A DNA stretch of 64,000 nucleotides, taken from positions 9,052,001-9,116,000 of the forward strand of contig JARUPY010000397.1 of assembly GCA_029817715.1 (NCBI GenBank), in the 5' to 3' direction. A program made the translations under genes and the position numbers. Positions 38,001 to 49,706 of this stretch are shown here, one piece after another; positions within the stretch are counted from its first letter, which is position 1, and each line of letters opens with the position of its first letter. The notes under the pieces are model-generated. The model did no database searches. It was not told the origin of the DNA and saw nothing but the letters and a program-made list of their open reading frames with translations. The DNA is from Melastoma dodecandrum. Lineage: Eukaryota > Streptophyta > Magnoliopsida > Myrtales > Melastomataceae.

Positions 38001-39629
38001 ATAGGCCTAAAGTCATTGTACGTGGGGAGTCGGTGCTCGACCAAGTCTCGATCAAGACCAGGCATCTCCGTATAATCCTACACGAAACAATCTTTGTAGG
38101 TATGGAGAACCTAACTTATGTCATGGGTTTTAGTTTCACTATGAGTGAGCTAAGGTAGGTGACACATGGTAAGTCAGCGGTCCCTAGGTTATCTCCCTTA
38201 AAGGATCACACGGAATGACAAAATTATTAGAGACTTCCTTATTAATTGAGTGAATATTTAGCATGTCTTGGCATGCTATGGGTAACACATTACATCGTAC
38301 TTTATTTATTCTAGATATCTTATAATGAGCTATCCTCTCTAAGACATCTGAAATCGGATCGGGAGCTTCACTCTCCATTAAACGAAGATGGGTTGAGGAG
38401 TTTATCGGGCTCCAAGTCCGTTCCAGTAGAATGAGTGTCGTTGTCACCTTGTATTTCTGCTGCGTGTATATCTTTCTCCAACGGGGTTAGGTTTTCATTG
38501 ACCTCGAGTGGTAGCTCGTCGCCCCACCCAGTTGGGACGATTGGGTTTTGAGGTGGCGCCAGAGGTGGTCCATCATTGGAAACCAGAAACTCGTATCCCA
38601 CTTCGCCTAGGGGACCAACGTTCGGATCTCCCATACGCCTAAGGCGTATTAGCATTTTCACTCGCTTCCCCTATAATAACTTCTAAACCATGCTTTCCGC
38701 ATACTAGAAGCTCTTCATGGAGGGTAATGGTATGGCACCAGCCTTGTGGAGGCAGTCCCTCCCGAGTAGAGTACTAAAAGAGGGCTTTACGTCAATGACA
38801 GAGAAAGCTGCCTTCTTTTCGTGCATTCCCACTCGAAGTATAGCGGAGGCCACACCTAGGCATGAGGAGGTAGTCCCATTAAATCCACTGACCTTTACGT
38901 CGGTCTCTCCAAGTCCGGCTATGTCATCCCCTAGGCTTTTATAAGCTTCGAGGGTGGAGCAAATTAATGGTCGCTTCGTTGTCAACAAGAACTCAGCGCA
39001 TCGCCGCATTATTGATTATCGCCTGAATATGAAATGGGAACATATGTTTCTGAAATGATGTAGGAGGCTCTTTCAACCATCTGCTTGGAAAGTTCCGTGG
39101 TAATTCTGTGGCGGCGTAAAAATTGAGAGGTAGCATCGGCCTACCGTTTGCCTAATGGTCGTCTCTCTTAGCGAACTCGGCTGCAGTATGAGGACGTCGC
39201 AACCAGTTCCATTCGCCTCGGGGTGGGGTCCGGGATTGAACAGGGTTATAGTCGCTCAACGAGTTAGACGCGAGGTCACTTTCGCTTGAGTCCTTAGTCT
39301 TTTGGCAGTTGGAGACCGCCATCTTGGTGTGTTTCTCCGCAGTGCATCGCGCCCTCCTTTCTCTTCTTTTAGTGGTTTTCTCGGTGGGTATTCGGGGTTG
39401 TGTTCCCGTTCTCACCTTCTGCCATGTTCCCAAATCTGGGAGGACAGGAATGCGAATAAAGCTTGAGTTTCCAAGGTTTTGCAGGCGATTATCAACCTCA
39501 ACAAATTCCCTTTTATGTGGGTCAGAACCCCTTTTAAGGTTCCCCCAGGTGATGTCTCCGAATAGTGAGTGAATTCGGAGTCAGAAAGGTTGCCTGATGG
39601 GGGGTCGACCCTTTCCACTTTAAACTTTC
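35054..39629 (-). pseudogene. Tat-lineage Ty3/gypsy pol remnant with dual RNase H
   Basis: Minus-strand domains in transcript order: Gag C-terminal pieces (39152-39618); protease (38704-39009) ending FSTLLGRDCLHKAGAIP; RT (37709-38065 with the KNSKIWVCIDFRDINKA block; 37457-37687 with MPFGLKNAGATYQRAIN and the catalytic YIDDVVVK; 37186-37470 with LKLNPLKCAF); an archaeal-type second RNase H (36270-36690 with NNEAEYE, CSDSQLVIQQLL and RRDDNQEANYLAQMASG); integrase (35533-35868 with RTWALDIGG and SIVVDNAKVFN) and its C-terminal part (35054-35365). The second RNase H is diagnostic for the Tat/Ogre lineage. Where the first catalytic Asp of that domain is expected, the reading is FHGSSN, so it is probably mutated. 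Many stops and frameshifts separate the pieces. Confidence 0.9.
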
Positions 39630-39634
39630 CTTCA

Positions 39635-40399
39635 TGATGTGGGGATGGGGTGGTTGGTTCGGTTGCTCAACGACACAAGCGAACCAATATGGCAAACGGT
39701 GACAGGTGTAGGTGATAAACTGAAAAGTAAAGGATAATGACGTGCCAACCTCCGGATACAAGCTAAGCCACCACCGAATGATAGACGTGCCTTGCCCGGA
39801 CCCCGTATGGATACAGCAACAGCACCACCGTATTTGGACTGGGGGTTGAACGACACCACAACCGGATACAGCTATGCACCACCGGTGTAATGAACGCTTG
39901 GATAATCTCGCCATACACGGAATCCACCGAGTGATAAGAGAAAAGAGAGACTCAAAGAGTTTCTGGGGTTGGTTTTCAAATTCAAGATAATCTGTCCTCT
40001 ACGGTTACATGACAATGGCTTATCTAGGCCACCCCAAGGGAAAGACAATAAAAGGAAAAGAAATAAAAGATACGGAAATAAAATCAAAAGATAAGGAAGG
40101 AAACTATAATATTTCTTCCCGACAAGATCTGAAAAGATAGTGGGGCAAGGTAGTGGAGCAGGTGCGACGTTTGGCCTGCAATTTGTCAGACCTGAACCGT
40201 TAGATCGTAACCGCCTTTTGGGTTCCTCGTCGCCTCAGCCTCTTTCGCCTAACAGTGTCGCTTTGCCCGATGACTTTGCCCCTTCGCTTGTCGCTTGATC
40301 CGACCACTCCAGCAGCATTAGTTCAGCTTGTCGCCCGTCGTCGCAAGCGAGGCGACACCAACACCATCCTTGTAGCCCAAGCCCATCCATCTCGCATCA
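39635..40399 (-). mobile_element. Solo LTR of family D inserted in the Tat gag
   Basis: A 765-base insert starts TGATGTGGGG and ends CTCGCATCA on the plus strand and is flanked by identical CTTCA duplications (39630-39634 and 40400-40404). Its sequence matches the LTR pieces at 44932-45258 and 50266-50471, which belong to a minus-strand element, so this copy is also in minus orientation. Gag sequence of the Tat element continues on both sides. It arose by recombination between the two LTRs of a former full insertion. Confidence 0.88.
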
Positions 40400-40404
40400 C
40401 TTCA

Positions 40405-41560
40405 GATGCCAAACCGGCTAGCAATAGAAAGTACTGGTTACAGCAAAGTTGGCACATCTAGGTGATGAGCACTTTATGCGCTGCTATTGGCTTGCACCTG
40501 TGATAGAGCATATTAGATGTTAGAAACTGAGCTAGTGAGGTCCCTTTTCTCATTATGTCCTCATCGCCTCGAGGTTGATCCCGTCGCTCTCCACTTTCTT
40601 TCGCCTGTTGAGGCTCGAGGCAGTCTACAGTGCATCGCGTAGGGTTCTTGGTAGATTCCCTTTTCTAGACAGGTTCTCTTTTGCCCGCAGCCCCCTGTTT
40701 CATGAGTTCTTCAGGGGTATAGAGTCCCCTGTTCCCATTTGGTGGGGCTACTTTATGCTCCAAGTGTTTCTCTGTGCGTTGGTACACCCTTGGACCACTA
40801 TTGAATCCCATGGCCATTTCTTCAAAGCAGTTGAGATCGTACCATTCTACTGTCAGTTCAGCAGGTACTTCCTGGAGGTATGACAGTGGTCAGTGGTGTG
40901 CCAGGAATCTATATGCCAGCGACAACGATTATATTGCATGTTTCTGAGATCAACAGGGTACTAATGTATCTCTTTGCTCACAAGTCACTTAAACAACATG
41001 TTGACGATGATTGTCTCGCCGGTCTCGGACGATTGATCTTTGTCCTCCTGCATTGATAAGGGAGGCACGGTAGGTATTTATGTAAACTAAATCGCCAAAA
41101 GGATGCGGCTCTGTTAGCGACTAATCCCCTAAGTCCGTGAAGCGTAATTCTTTAGATTCTATAAGATCTTGCACCAAGTTTCTGAACGTGATGCAATCTT
41201 TGGTGGTATGGGTGAATGACTCGTGCCACTTGCAAAAGTTTTTCGACTTTTCTCTATTAGTACGAGGAACTCGATGGCCCGAGTTTAATCAAATTCGTCC
41301 GTTTTGGAGCATAAATTCAAAGATTTCAGCAGCCCTTGCCTCGTCAAAGGAGTACTTTCTTTCCTCCTGAGCTTTCGGTGATGCTCTGGCACGGAAGTTT
41401 TTCTCGGTAAACTCTTCGCATGTCAATGGTTGTCCCTTCACGTATTCTGCGATGTCGACATCCACGATCAGTTCCGCTTGACAGGTCATCAAGGGCCCCG
41501 AAACTTTTTGTACCGGATGACTCTCTTGGCCAACTCATTTCAATGCCTGAAAACCTCTCT
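40405..41560 (-). pseudogene. Tat-lineage gag remnant
   Basis: On the minus strand, 41289-41492 encodes a Gag segment (FTEKNFRARASPKAQEERKY), and the next frame (about 41130-41280) reads CKWHESFTHTTKDCITFRNL, the zinc-knuckle-like CxxH...DC motif of Tat Gag proteins. The stretch down to 40405 contains only broken frames, and the sequence resumes beyond the solo LTR at 39629. At about 41560-41570 it ends abruptly against a plus-strand family B' fragment; no LTR or primer-binding site remains, so the 5' end of the Tat element is lost. Confidence 0.7.
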
Positions 41561-41569
41561 TTCTAGCTA

Positions 41570-41937
41570 ATTGGAGTTGAGTACCTAAAGGATCTGTATA
41601 AGGACGATGAAGACTTTGGAGGTATTATCGTCCAATGCACCAATCAGGACGTTGATCGATACCATCAGGTGAATGGATTCTTGTTTCGAGATTCTAAGTT
41701 CTTCGATACCATCATTCCTAGGAGTTCGACGCGAGAGCTACTCATTCGAGAAGTTCATGGAGGAGGAATAGCCAGACATTTTGGAGTTGACAAGACACCA
41801 TCTAGGCTGCAGGAGAACTTTTATTGGCCACAAGTGGAGAAGTAAGTGAGAGATCTTATTTCTAGATGTGCTATCTGCCAACAGGCGAAGAGCCGCATCC
41901 AGCCACAAGGCCTTTACTCTCCACTGCCTGTCCCAGA
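41570..41937 (+). pseudogene. Family B' integrase zinc-domain fragment
   Basis: This piece encodes [45 protein letters not shown] and [20 protein letters not shown], the linker and zinc-binding H2C2 part of integrase as in the copy at 55200-55580. A stop interrupts it at about 41843. It then jumps straight from PLPVPD into an LTR at 41938, so the integrase core and C-terminus are deleted. Confidence 0.82.
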
Positions 41938-42765
41938 TGATACAAACACGGTCGACAACTCACCCATGCCCCTTCCACCGCGCTCCCGAAGTGGACTCAG
42001 TTTGCTCATCAACGATTGACTGAGCGACGGAGGATTGAGCGACAACTTCAAGCGACAAGACCTAGTCGACGATCATTCAGGCGACATTCATTCTAAGCGA
42101 CGACTTAGTGATTCGAAGCTGAAGGGTCACGAAGCCGAAGTGTCTTGGAGAAGCTGAACTAATTTCCCTTTCCTCTATTCATACATCTACTCAATCATGT
42201 ACCTGCATTTAAGTTTGTTGCATTTACAATAAGCCATTTATGGTGCATCCATGAATCTGGCCGTGCATGCATCTAGTCTAGGTTCGTCATCTTACATCTA
42301 AGTTCTTGTTTAGGTGATCCCTATATAATGGATGGCCTTGTAAGCTTTCAAATAACTTTGATCAGATTATAAACCCCTTTGTTAGACTTGTGTCTTTCTA
42401 TCCGAAGTGAGTGGTTCTCCTTCAATCTCGTTATTCATTTGGTGGATTCCAAGTACGGATTGAGTTGAGCGTATCAACCGGTGGTGGTGGTAACTGTATC
42501 CTCCGCGTTGTGCCTCGCCCTTGTCTTGTTCGTGGTGGTGTATCTATATCCACGGCCAAACGAGTTTACCGAGTTCTTCTATCACGGTGGTGAATCTGTC
42601 TCCGTGGTGGTTGTTATCAACCTCCTTTCATCTATCCCAGTTCAATTCCATTTCCAGCCGAACCCTAAACACATCCTTTCGTCCATTCCCCACGTCACTC
42701 CATTACGCACCTTTAGTGACTTTCTCCTTCATTATGTTCGTACCCCATGTTAGTGACCCATATCA
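41938..42765 (+). repeat. Family B' LTR, 3' end lost
   Basis: Starts TGATACAAACACGGTCGAC and matches 44106-44875 across its length, including a CCCTATATAATGG promoter-like box near 42320 and the repeated GGTGGTG-rich tract. It degenerates at about 42735-42765 and does not reach the expected GTATCA end. Both flanks are pol fragments of the same family. Confidence 0.8.
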
Positions 42766-44105
42766 TCTACTTCGACGATATCCTCATCTATAGTTGAAAC
42801 AATGAGGAGCATGTTGACCATTTGAGAGTTGTGTTCCGCACACTTCAAGAGGAGAAGCTGATTGGATTTGAGTACCTGAAGGGTCTGTATAAGGACGATG
42901 AAGACTTTGGTGGGATTTTCGTCCAATGCATCAATCAGGCAGTCGATCAATTCCATTAGGTGAATGGATTCTTATTTCGAGATTCTAAGTTTTGTATTCC
43001 CAGGAGTTCAACTTGAGAGCTGCTTATTCGAGAAGTTCATGGAAGAGGAATAGTCGGACATTTTGGAATCGACAAAACATTGTCGATGCTACAAGAGCAT
43101 TTTTTTTTTGCCGCAAATAGAGAAGCAGGTTAGAATTCTTGTTTTGAGATGTGCGGTATGCCAACGAGCGAAGTACCGTGTCAGACCCCAAGGATTGTAT
43201 ACTCGACTTCCAGTCCCTAAGTGACTATGGGAACATGTAAGTATGGATTTTGTGCTAGGATTTCTAAGAACGCAGCGAAGGAAGGATTCGATCATAGTGG
43301 TGGTCAATAGATTCTCGAAGATGGCACACTTTATTCCATGCCAGAAGACAGATGATGCAACCAACGTAGCAGATTTATATTTTCGAGAAGTGCTGAGGTT
43401 GCATGGAGTACCCAAGTCGATCGTATCAGATCGCGACGTCAAGTTCCTAAGCTACTTTTGGAAGACGTTGTGGCACAAGTTGGGAACTAAGCTCATCTTC
43501 ACCACGGCGTGCCACCCGTAGACCGACGGACCATGGCTGCAATTTTTCGAACCTTAATCTCGAAGAACCAGAAGGATTGGGATGTGAAGCTTGCTCATGC
43601 TGAGTTTGCCTACAATAGAGCCCCGAGTTCAACAACCAAGTGTTCACCCTTCGAGATAGTCTATGGTCTCAATCCTATAATACCTGTCGATCTAATGCCT
43701 TTACCAAGTGTGAAGACAATCAGCCGAGATGCCGAAGAACATGCGAAGGAGATGCGTATGCTCCATGAGAAGATTCGAGTCCATATCGTGAAGGCCAACA
43801 AACGATATGAAGAGAGGGCCAATCGAGGACGTAGGGAGAAGATTTTTCAGCCAGAAGATTTGGTGTGGATTCATCTGCGGAAGGAGCGTTTCCCTGGCAA
43901 AAGGAAGCAAAAGGAAGAACAAGCTGATGCCGCGAGCGGAAGGACCTTTCAGGATCGTCGAACGTGTGAACAATAATGCCTACAAGGTTGATATGCCCAG
44001 AGACTATGGAGTTTCTACCACTTTCAACATCTAGGATCTCGTTCCGTTTGTGGAGGATGATGACGATGTGAGTTTGAGGACAAACTCTTTTCAACAAGGG
44101 GAGGA
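42766..44105 (+). pseudogene. Family B' RT tip and integrase remnant
   Basis: The first bases encode YFDDILIYS, the RT catalytic box, with the next codons ending at VFRTLQEEKL. The reading then jumps to [18 protein letters not shown], so RNase H was deleted at a shared GAGAAGCTG-like sequence. Integrase follows: CIPRSST and ELLIREVHG, a core with [16 protein letters not shown] and [13 protein letters not shown], a deletion near 43519 that removes the TEVVNRT segment with the catalytic Glu, and a C-terminal part to NNNAYKVDMP. The 3' end shows LRTNSFQQGEDDT just before the LTR. Confidence 0.85.
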
Positions 44106-44875
44106 TGATACAAAGACGGTCGACAACTCACCCATGCCCCTTCCATCGCCCTCCCGAAGTGGACAAACTTTGCTCATCAGCGATTGACTGAGCGACGGAG
44201 GATTGAGTGACAACTTCAAGCGACAAGACCCAGGCGATGATCATTCAGGCGACGACTTAAAGATTCGAAGCTGAAGAGTCACGAAGCCGAAGAGTCTCGA
44301 AGAAGCTGAACCAATTTTCCTTTCCTCTATTCATAAGTCTACTCAATCATGTACCTGCATTTACAATAAGCCATTTATGGTGCATCCATGAATATGGCCG
44401 TGCATGCATCTAGTCTAGGTTCGTCATCTTGCATCTAAGTTCTTGCTTAGGTGATCCCTATATAATGGGTGGCCTTGTAAGCTTTCAAATAACTTTGATC
44501 AGATTAAAAACCCCTTTGTTAGACTTGTGTCTTTCTATCCCAAGTGAGTGGATTCTCCTTCAACCTCGTTCTTCATTTGGTGGATTCCAAGTACGGATTA
44601 AGTTGAGAGTATCAACCGGTGGTGGTGGTAACTGTGTCCTCCGCGTTGTGCCCTCGCCCTCCGAGTTTGTTGAGTTCTTCTATCACAGTGGTGAATCTAT
44701 ATCCGTGGTGGTTGTTCTCAACCTACTTTCATCTATCCCAATTCAATTCCATTTCCAGCCGCACCCTAAACACATCCTTCCATCAATACGCCACGTCACT
44801 CCGTTACGCACATTTAGTGACATTCTCCGTCGTTTTTGGTATAAGAATCATCTATTCCTTGCCGTCTCCGTATCA
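44106..44875 (+). repeat. Family B' LTR
   Basis: 770 bases from TGATACAAAGACGGTCGAC, right after the polypurine tract CAACAAGGGGAGGA, to ...CTCCGTATCA. It holds a CCCTATATAATGGG box near 44455. It is the 3' LTR of the preceding pol remnant. The following 56 bases (44876-44931) do not look like a fresh target site but are another integrase piece. Confidence 0.85.
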
Positions 44876-44931
44876 CCAGAGCGACCATCGGAGCATGTAA
44901 ATATGGATTTTGTGTTAGGATTTCCAAGAAC
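44876..44931 (+). pseudogene. Short family B integrase fragment
   Basis: Encodes PERPSEHVNMDFVLGFPRT, the start of an integrase core, directly between the B' LTR and a truncated family D LTR. It shows that another B copy once lay here and was cut on both sides. Confidence 0.7.
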
Positions 44932-45258
44932 CGGATAAAGCTACGCACCACCGGTGTAATGAACGCTCGGATAATCTCGCCACACACGGAATCCACCGAG
45001 TGATAAGAGAAAAGAGAGACTCAAAGAGTTTCTGGAGTTGGTTTTCAAATTCAAGATAATATGTCCTCTAGGGTTACATGACAATGGCTTATATAGGCCA
45101 CCCCAAAGGAAAGACAATAAAATGAAAAGAATAAAAGATAAGAAAATAAAATCAACAGATAAGGAAGGGAAATATAATATTTTCCCGACAAGATCTGAAA
45201 ACCTGGTTGGCATGGTAGTAGCGCAGGTGTGCCCCTTGGGCTGCAAGTTGTCAGACCC
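44932..45258 (-). repeat. Family D 3' LTR, part 1 (interrupted)
   Basis: Matches 39862-40190 of the solo family D LTR. The first ~227 bases (plus-strand sense) are missing at 44932. At 45258 it is split by the family A element and resumes at 50266. Confidence 0.83.
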
Positions 45259-45782
45259 TGATGCGGAAACACCCAGCAAATTAAGAACGAACCCGAACAA
45301 GGTCTGGATAGAACAACCTCGAACTTGGATACAGCGGTGGTGGCACCACCATGAACGAAAGGCTGCGAAAACACTCTCAACTCACCACACTTAGATTCTA
45401 GGCTAAGTGATACAGAGAAAAGAAAAACCACTCGAGTTTAAGCTTCCCAAAAGATCGCTCCTTCTCCTTTAACATAGATCCCTTTAAAAGACATTGAAGA
45501 GATAGTTCTAGACAAACTGCACTAAATGCACTCCCCACTAACCCCTTAATGAATTCCCCCACTACCACCATTTCACTAACTTCATAAATGACTGCATTTA
45601 AGACACTAATACTTCAAATTCGTCCTTCCATGGACTGAGTCTTAAGTAGGTGTCTTTACTTCTCCAAAATGCTTCAGACTTGCCCAAATGAAGCATTACG
45701 TGGTACAATCCACTCCAGCACATTATAGGCCACAACTTCCTCCTAGATTGTAACTTCTTCGATCTGGTTGTAGTGCGCTTCA
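45259..45782 (-). repeat. 3' LTR of family A element
   Basis: 524 bases. It starts, on the plus strand, TGATGCGGAAACACC and ends GCGCTTCA, where the expected GCGCATCA has one change. Relative to the other LTR it lacks about 21 bases near its plus-strand start. Confidence 0.87.
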
Positions 45783-47380
45783 TTCCCCCTTTGTTGGAAA
45801 AGATTTCTCCTCAAATCTAAGGGGTCTTCTTCATGCCCGTTTGGTGCCAGGTCGTGAACATTGAAAGTTGTCGAAACTCCGTATTTCCCCGGGAGGTCGA
45901 TCTTGTAGACATTATTGTTGATCCGTTCCACCACACAAAAGGGTACTCCTGCTCGAGGCATGAGTTTATTCTTTCGTCTTGTAGAAAACCTTTCCTTACG
46001 AAGCTCAATCCACACCAGATCACCGGATTGGATGATCCGTTCTTTACATCCCTGGTTCGCCTTCTTCATGTATCTTTCATTTTGCTTCTCTCTATTTGCT
46101 CGAATCTGCAGGTGGAGTTTCGGCATTGCCTCGGCTCGTTTGACAATATCCATGTTCTCAGCGTCCTTGCTCGGCATTGGTAATAGTTCAATAGGCACAT
46201 GCTGGTTAATACCATAAACTACCTCAAAGGGAGTTGCTTTCATAGTGCTGTGAGGAGCTCGGTTGTATGCAAATTCGGCAAGGGGAAGCTTGATGTCCCA
46301 ATCCTTCTGATTCTTTGACACCATTGTTCTAAAGATGGCTCCCATTGTTTGATTAACTACCTCCGTTTGGCCATCAGTCTGAGGGTGACAAGTGGTGCTA
46401 AAGATTAGTTCCGTCCCAAGCTTGTGCCACAATGTCTTCCAGAAGTAACTCAGCAATTTTGCATCACGATCAAATACAATCGTCGTTGGAATACCATGCA
46501 ACCGAACAATTTCACGAAAGTAGAGATCCGCAACATTATTGGCGTCGTCAGTCTTCCAACAAGGAATGAAATGTGTCATCTTCGAGAATCGATCAACAAC
46601 CACCATTATGGAGTCCTTTTGTCGCTGCGTTCGAGGCAAACCAATAATGAAGTCCATGCTGACGTGCACCCCCGATCATCTGCCACCGGTAGAGGAGTGT
46701 AGAGGCCTTGCGGCTGGATATGACTCTTCTCTCGCTGACAAATGCTATACCGTCGAACCAGCACCTGGACAGCTTTGTTCATCCTTGGCCAATAGAAATG
46801 TTCATGCAACACTTCAAATGTCTTCTGCACTCCGAAATGGCTAACAATCCCTCCTCCATGAACTTATCGAATCAGCAACTCTCGAACGGAACTTCGAGGA
46901 ATGCATAGTCTTGAACCTCGAAATAGGAAACCATTGAAAGGATGGTAATACTCCACTATCTTGGTCAAGCACTCGTGGTAAATCTCCTTGAAATCGTCAT
47001 CGGTGGCATACAGCTCCTTCAGCGCCTCAAATCCAATCAACTTGGATTCCATCATACTAATTAACGTCATTTTCCTTGATAAGGCATCCGCAACCACATT
47101 CTTTACTCCAGACTTGTGTTTCAGCACAAATGTGAATGTTTGAAGGAACTCCACCCATTTTGCATGTCGCTTGTTGAGCTTGACCTGCCCATTTATGTGC
47201 TTCAAAGCTTCGTGCTCTGTATAAAAGACAAACTCTCGCGGCATCAGATAGTGACTCCAATTCTCCAATTCTCGAACTATTGCGAAAAACTCCTTGTCAG
47301 AAATTGCATAGTTCAGCCGCGATCCTTCCAGCTTTTCACTAAAGTAGGCGATCGGTCGACCCTCTTAAAGTAAGACCCCT

Positions 47381-47730
47381 CCAATTCCAATCCCTAAAGC
47401 ATCACACTCCACCTCAAACATATTTTTGAAGTTCGGAAGCAATAGAACCGGTGCCTCGCAAAGTCGTCTCTTAAGGTTTTCGAAACTTGTCTAGGCTTCC
47501 GTTGTCCATTCAAAGGTTGTTCCCTTCAGACACTCGGCGGTCAATGGTGCAGCCTCCAATTCCAATCCCTGAAGCATCACACTCCACCTCAAACATATTT
47601 TTGAAGATCGGAAGCGATAGAACCAGTGCCTCGCAAAGTCGTCTCTTGAGGTTTTCGAAACTTGTCTGGGTTTCCGCTGTCCATTCAAAGGTTGTTCCCT
47701 TCGGACACTCCGTCAATGGTGCTGAAACCT
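47381..47730 (-). repeat. 175-bp tandem duplication in family A pol
   Basis: The block beginning CCAATTCCAATCCCT at 47381 recurs at 47556, giving a period of 175. Each copy covers the end of RT and start of RNase H, so the minus-strand product contains [14 protein letters not shown] and [14 protein letters not shown] twice. Copies differ at several bases, so the duplication is not recent. Confidence 0.82.
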
Positions 47731-49692
47731 TTGACGAACCGCCGGTAGAATGAAGCAAAACCGTGGAAACTTCTAACGTCATGGGTGGTCTTTGGAATGG
47801 GCCAGTCTCGGATCGCTTCGATTTTGCTCTCGTCAACCTGGATTCCATCCTTGGAGATGACGTACCCCAAGAAGACAAGTTTGGGGACAAGGAACTCACA
47901 TTTGTTGATGTTACCAAAGAGCTGTTGTTCTCGAAGCTTGGCGAACAGCTATCGAAGATGTTCCAAGTGCTCATTTTTGCTGCGACTATACACAAGAATG
48001 TCGTCAAAATAAACGACGACGAACTTGCCAAGGAAAGGTCGGAACACCTGGTTCATCAATCTCATGAAAGTGCTAGGCGTGTTCGAGAGGCCAAAGGGCA
48101 TAACAAGCCATTCATACAAGCTGAACTTGGTCTTGAAGGCCGTCTTCCATTCATCTCCTTCATTCATACGAATTTGGTGATATCCACTACGCAAATCCAC
48201 CTTCGAGAAAACAGACGCGCCATATAGCTCATCAAGCATGTCATCTAAACGAGGAATGGGAAACCTGTATTTGAACATGATCTTGTTGATAGCACAGTTG
48301 TCCACACACATTCTCCATGAACCATCCTTCTTAGGTACGAGGATTGCGGGAACGGAACATGGGTTGAGACTTTCTCGCACGAACCCCTTTTGAATAAGCT
48401 CTTTCACTTGCCGTTGCAGCTCCTTTGCTTCTTCGGCATTGCAGCGATATGCTGGTCTATTGAGAAGTGTCACCACCGGAATGAGCAATTTGATGCTAGG
48501 TATCCCTGGTGGAATTTCTCCTGGTATCTCCTTCGGAAACACGTCCTGGAACTCCTGAAGTCTCGTTACTAGAGGGTGTATAGTTGCTTCTGCCTCCATG
48601 CTTTCCTCGATGATCATCAAGACGTACATGTGCTCATTGCCTCGAACAGCCTTGATCAACTCAACTTGCTTTGGAATTTGACTTTGAGCATCCTTCAATG
48701 GCCTTGACGTGGCTAGTGCCGACAATGGTAGAAGCATGATCTTCTTCTGATACCCATCATGCATAGCTCGTCGATCATATTGCCATGGTCTTCCCAACAA
48801 CAAGTGGCATGCGTCCATTGGCACGACATCGCAGGTCATCGGGTCCCCGTAGATTTGACCAATAGACAAGGAGATGAGAACTTGTTTAGTTACCCGTATG
48901 TCGTTGTCCTTATTTAGCCATTGAAGCTTGTAAGGTTGGGGGTGTGGATTCGTAGGCAACTTTAACTTCTCCACCATGGTAGTTGACACTAGATTGGTGC
49001 AGCTATCGCTATCCACGATCACATGGCACACGTTCCCTTGTATTGTGCAATGGGTTTGGAAGATGTGCTCGCGCTGGTCAGCTTCCTCCGGTACGACGTT
49101 TGCATTTAGAGCCTTGCGAACCACGAGTAATTCTCCCTCATCTAGCTCCTCATATTCTTCTTCAGCATCCCATATGGGTTTGTCCTCTCGAGTTCCTTCA
49201 TTAACATCATCATCGGACAGCTCTTTGATGGTGATCGTCCTTCGCGTTGGACATTCAGCTGCGACCTGTCCATAACCTTGGCATTTGAAGCATTTTCAGC
49301 CCCTTCCAGTTTCTTGGGGTGGTTGGAATTCTTCTTTTCCTTTCTCCTTATTGGCTGCCAACGGATTAGATCGAGATGATGCACCGCCTTTGCTGGGAGG
49401 AAAGGCCTTAGTAGCTGGCCGTGGTGATGCTCGTTTCACTTGCTGCTTCTCACCCTTATGAGCAAGGTTGCACACATCTCCAAAGCTCCAATAAGGTTGT
49501 AACTCCACTGCATCTGCTATTTGTGATTTGAGACCCTTGATGTATCTCGCAATGGTCTGTTCCCGTGGCTCAGATATGTCACATTGTAACATGAGCTGTT
49601 TGAACTCGCAGGTGTACTCCGAAACTGACGTTGATTGTGCGAAACTGACATTGTAACAAGGCTACGTGGAACTCTTCCAGCGACAACCTCTC

Positions 49693-49704
49693 GCTCGGAT
49701 ACCA
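49693..49704 (-). other. tRNA primer-binding site of family A element
   Basis: Minus-strand TGGTATCCGAGC lies 2 bases inside the 5' LTR and differs at one position from TGGTATCAGAGC, complementary to the 3' end of plant initiator tRNA-Met. Confidence 0.75.
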
Positions 49705-49706
49705 AA

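Larger units (their letters stand above)
45743..49706 (-). pseudogene. Family A gag-pol: gag end, protease, RT, RNase H, integrase
   Basis: In transcript order: after the primer site, a few bases of leader join directly to the late Gag (49296-49592: LQCDISEPREQTIARYIKGL), followed by a knuckle CFKCQGYGQVAAEC in which the expected His is Gln. The 391-codon ORF 47949-49124 contains the protease box VDSDSCTNLVS (active-site DSG changed to DSD), LLGRPWQYDRRAMHDGY, RT blocks ([35 protein letters not shown]) and the catalytic [11 protein letters not shown]. RNase H (46864-47470) and integrase (45743-46669, 308 codons, Asp in VSMDFIIG, Asp in FDRDAKL, Glu in TEVVNQT, GPF-type end) follow. The final ORF overlaps the LTR by 40 bases. 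Frames break at about 47700 and 46700. Confidence 0.9.

Noticed and set aside
44429..44938. 169-codon ORF as a gene
   Set aside because: It lies almost wholly within the family B' LTR and ends in a short integrase fragment.
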